The notes under the pieces: model-generated | Seen by the model: the letters and a program-made list of their open reading frames with translations, nothing else | The model's database searches: none | Told to the model about the DNA's origin: nothing | Part shown: positions 62,436-64,000 of the stretch, one piece after another | How positions within the stretch are numbered: the stretch's first letter is position 1 | Layout of the letters: each line of letters opens with the position of its first letter | Translations under genes and position numbers: made by a program | DNA from: Nephromyces sp. MM_2019 | Lineage: Eukaryota; Apicomplexa; Aconoidasida; Nephromycida | Assembly (NCBI GenBank): GCA_015657535.1 | Contig: JADHZB010000963.1 | Coordinates: forward strand, 129,890 to 193,889 | Direction: 5' to 3' | DNA: 64,000 nt

Positions 62436-63862
62436 CATCTCTCTCCACCAACCTGTTCAAACCTTGCCCGGTATCCTTCAGTATGTAGGGGTTTCTAGTG
62501 TCTAACATATCCCTTTCAGCACAGTGCCAAAGATGAAACATTTCATTAGCAATTTCACGCCAAAGAGTAAGCGATTGCAATACGTAGATATACTGCCTAG
62601 AATGACTATGAGTTAACCTCGCTCCCTCTAATCCAGCAGAGATTGCTAGGTTAAAGCGTTCATCAACGTCTATGTGATGAAAATATTCCTTCAAGTACCT
62701 GAAGAGAAAGCATCATGAAATCGATGCTGAGGAAGCATGAAGATGTGAAGATGGGGAGACACACACTAGGAATCAGAAAATATATGATATTTAGGAGAAA
62801 ATAGGGAAAATCCTAGAGAACGGTGAGCGAAAAAGCTTTAAAAAAACAGCTGACTTGAGAAAAATCACATGGAAAACCTTCAAAACAAGGAGAAAACCAC
62901 GAAAATCATAAGGAAAATCTTCAATACACACAGAAAGCCATCAAAAAATACCAATAAAACCTCTAAAAAAAAAAAAACTTTAAAAATCCACGAAAAACCT
63001 TTAATAAGCAAAAAACTCCCTAAAGAAGCAAAACACCCGACAAAACATCCAAATTAACCCACAAATAAGCGAGAAAAGTACACACAATAAAAAGCACCAA
63101 CCCAAAGCAAATGATTCAAACCACCAATAGTTTAAAGTCACTTCACACATATATCACACACTCAACATAGGTTGGAACCTCCAACTACCTGATCATAACA
63201 TCGCATGGCTCACGACTAAATCTAATATAACTGTTGAAATCTCCCAATGAATAGACACACTGCTCAATGTCGTCTACTTGGAGTCCGTCGGTAGTACTTT
63301 CGTCACCAGTATCATCATCACTGCTACTTACAAAACGGTTAAAAAATCCAAAATCTGTAGGAAATGAAGAGAGAAGAAGTGGACTTATGTGAGCGTGAAG
63401 ATTCGCACTCATAAGTCCACACACAAACCCACCAAACATACACCCACACCCACGACAAACACGCATACCAAAGAGGAGTGTACGTACACTTCGGGGTAGG
63501 GAAAAGCGGGCAGCCACATACGTGAAGGGCATTACACTGGGGGTGGAGAGCACAAGGAAGAGTGAGGACGTGTGCTGCTTAGAAAAGTCCCAGAAAAAGG
63601 AGGAAAAATTATTATACTTTATGCACCCTAATCGTGCTTGCCGTGGTATAGCTAACTTACTAACTTTACACGTACACACATCTACACGTAACCTATCACA
63701 CATATACACAAGCCTATCAAACACATGCAGGCACTAACACACACAAATTCCGCCATTAGTCCTCACAAGCCTACGAAACTAACTGTACTTGCCCTTCGAG
63801 AAGCAGAAATAATGCCCACTTCACCCCTAGCGAGCTGATTTCCCGTGAAACTGCCCTAGCAT
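58948..63862 (-). CDS. DUF2009 / UPF0652 family protein (5' end beyond the window)
   Basis: Exons in transcription order: 63862-63775, 63536-63469, 63354-63189, 62698-62453, 61944-61794, 61134-61016 and 59137-58948 (TGA). All phases agree and 341 residues are visible. Family signatures appear in order: GLEGARLTHSHSRQYIYVLQ, SLTLWREIANEMFHLWH, DTGQGLNR, KVGGWVGSSVMHHGDYNVPN, LMFIDKYTQVPRIL, CDFFRHAFDGSGAENYMDAG and SCIDGRLTSAWNWC. The family is conserved across plants, amoebae and protists with no established biochemical role, so none is claimed. The two most 5' exons are inferred from phase and composition (VMPFTYVAARFSLPRSVRTL), as is an acidic Ser/Asp linker (SSSDDDTGDESTTDG). The introns hold most of the window's (CA)n and minisatellite sequence; the last is 1878 bases. 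The gene continues past the right edge. Confidence 0.92.
59643..59742. repeat. 26-bp tandem repeat, nearly 4 copies
   Basis: The unit ACATATCATATACCTGCGAGTCGCCT repeats with identical sequence at 59643, 59669, 59695 and, cut short, 59721. It lies in the last intron of the DUF2009 gene. There are no spacers, so it is not a CRISPR array. Confidence 0.9.
59800..60238 (+). other. Unresolved plus-strand frames inside the last DUF2009 intron
   Basis: Two overlapping frames (59863-60069 and 60041-60238) and a third over 59810-59952 look more protein-like than their surroundings (KEILKKIVRHKESFQPKQKP; KKVAFECDISNLEDSRISSC), but they change frame without usable GT donors. They may be a decayed nested gene or chance. 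Confidence 0.2.
60515..60690. repeat. Degenerate tandem repeat of about 55-70 bp with (CA)n
   Basis: Blocks such as CTCACACACACA-AAGTTGC, TTAGAAAGAGCTA and CACTGAGATCCGCTCCTCAC recur two or three times with drift, in the last DUF2009 intron. A pure (AC)n run follows near 60811-60837. Confidence 0.65.
61459..61490. repeat. (TG)n microsatellite
   Basis: About 15 TG units with one GGTGTGTGGG interruption lie in the DUF2009 intron between 61793 and 61135. Confidence 0.85.
62104..62440. repeat. Four-copy 77-83 bp tandem repeat with expanding (CA)n core
   Basis: Copies start at 62125, 62204, 62281 and 62364. Each begins ACTCAAAAGGCTCATA, continues CTCATTAGAAACGACAGAGG and ends in GAGGGGAAAAGC followed by (CA)n. 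Copy length differs only by the (CA)n part, and the fourth copy is diverged and shortened. The array is intronic in the DUF2009 gene (62452-61945) and is followed by (AC)n and (AT)n. Confidence 0.9.
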
Positions 63863-63881
63863 CTGCCAGGGGGAGACACAC

Positions 63882-64000
63882 AAAGCCTATCACACACAAG
63901 TTAATCACACACAAGTTTATCCCACACTAACACCCACACACACAAGTTTATCGCACACTAACACCCACACACACAAGTTTATCCCACACTAACACCCACA
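63882..64000. repeat. 31-bp tandem repeat running to the window end
   Basis: The unit AAGTTTATCCCACACTAACACCCACACACAC appears at 63913, 63944 and 63975 with one or two changes, preceded by shorter variants from 63882. It lies upstream of the first visible DUF2009 exon and probably continues beyond the window, within another intron of that gene. Confidence 0.85.

Noticed and set aside
1..64000. tRNA or rRNA genes
   Set aside because: No T-arm consensus with a foldable cloverleaf and no conserved rRNA segments were noticed.

Overview
This window is nuclear DNA from an AT-rich, intron-dense unicellular eukaryote. Genes are split by GT-AG introns of roughly 50 to 3000 bases with T-rich 3' ends, and exons were joined by matching acceptor/donor phases and family motifs. 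A plastid-type ribosomal protein bL28, next to cytosolic eL31, a filamin-repeat protein, Nup54 and a DUF2009 protein, points to a plastid-bearing protist. An alveolate such as an apicomplexan relative fits best, but this is inference and no species can be named.

Layout. 1-4388: mostly non-coding, with a weak candidate gene at 2670-2982. 4389-15360 (+): an 11-exon phytanoyl-CoA dioxygenase-like gene whose seventh intron carries a 9-bp minisatellite of about 65 copies (8365-8956). 15361-19108: GC-richer non-coding DNA with a faint Ty3/gypsy relic. 19109-21089 (+): eL31. 21452-23188 (+): orphan exons. 23189-25649: non-coding. 25650-40771 (+): a 19-exon gene for a protein of about 1900 residues with filamin repeats and EF-hand-like helical modules. 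40772-44456: non-coding with a decayed Ty1/copia reverse transcriptase. 44457-46006 (+): bL28. From about 47.7 kb most genes are on the minus strand: a two-exon fragment (47734-48261), Nup54 (50704-54646), two small unknown genes (57039-57449 and 57540-58796), and a DUF2009/UPF0652 gene that runs off the right edge (58948-63862). One small unknown plus-strand gene (55112-57101) sits between them.

The genes do not form a pathway or operon; this is an ordinary eukaryotic gene neighbourhood. The most notable points are a PhyH-type protein lacking the distal iron-binding His, a large filamin-repeat scaffold of unusual architecture, a Nup54 almost without FG repeats, a long intronic minisatellite, splice donors embedded in (GT)n runs, and a strand-composition flip that follows gene orientation. 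Exon coordinates come from reading the sequence by eye, with no transcript data.
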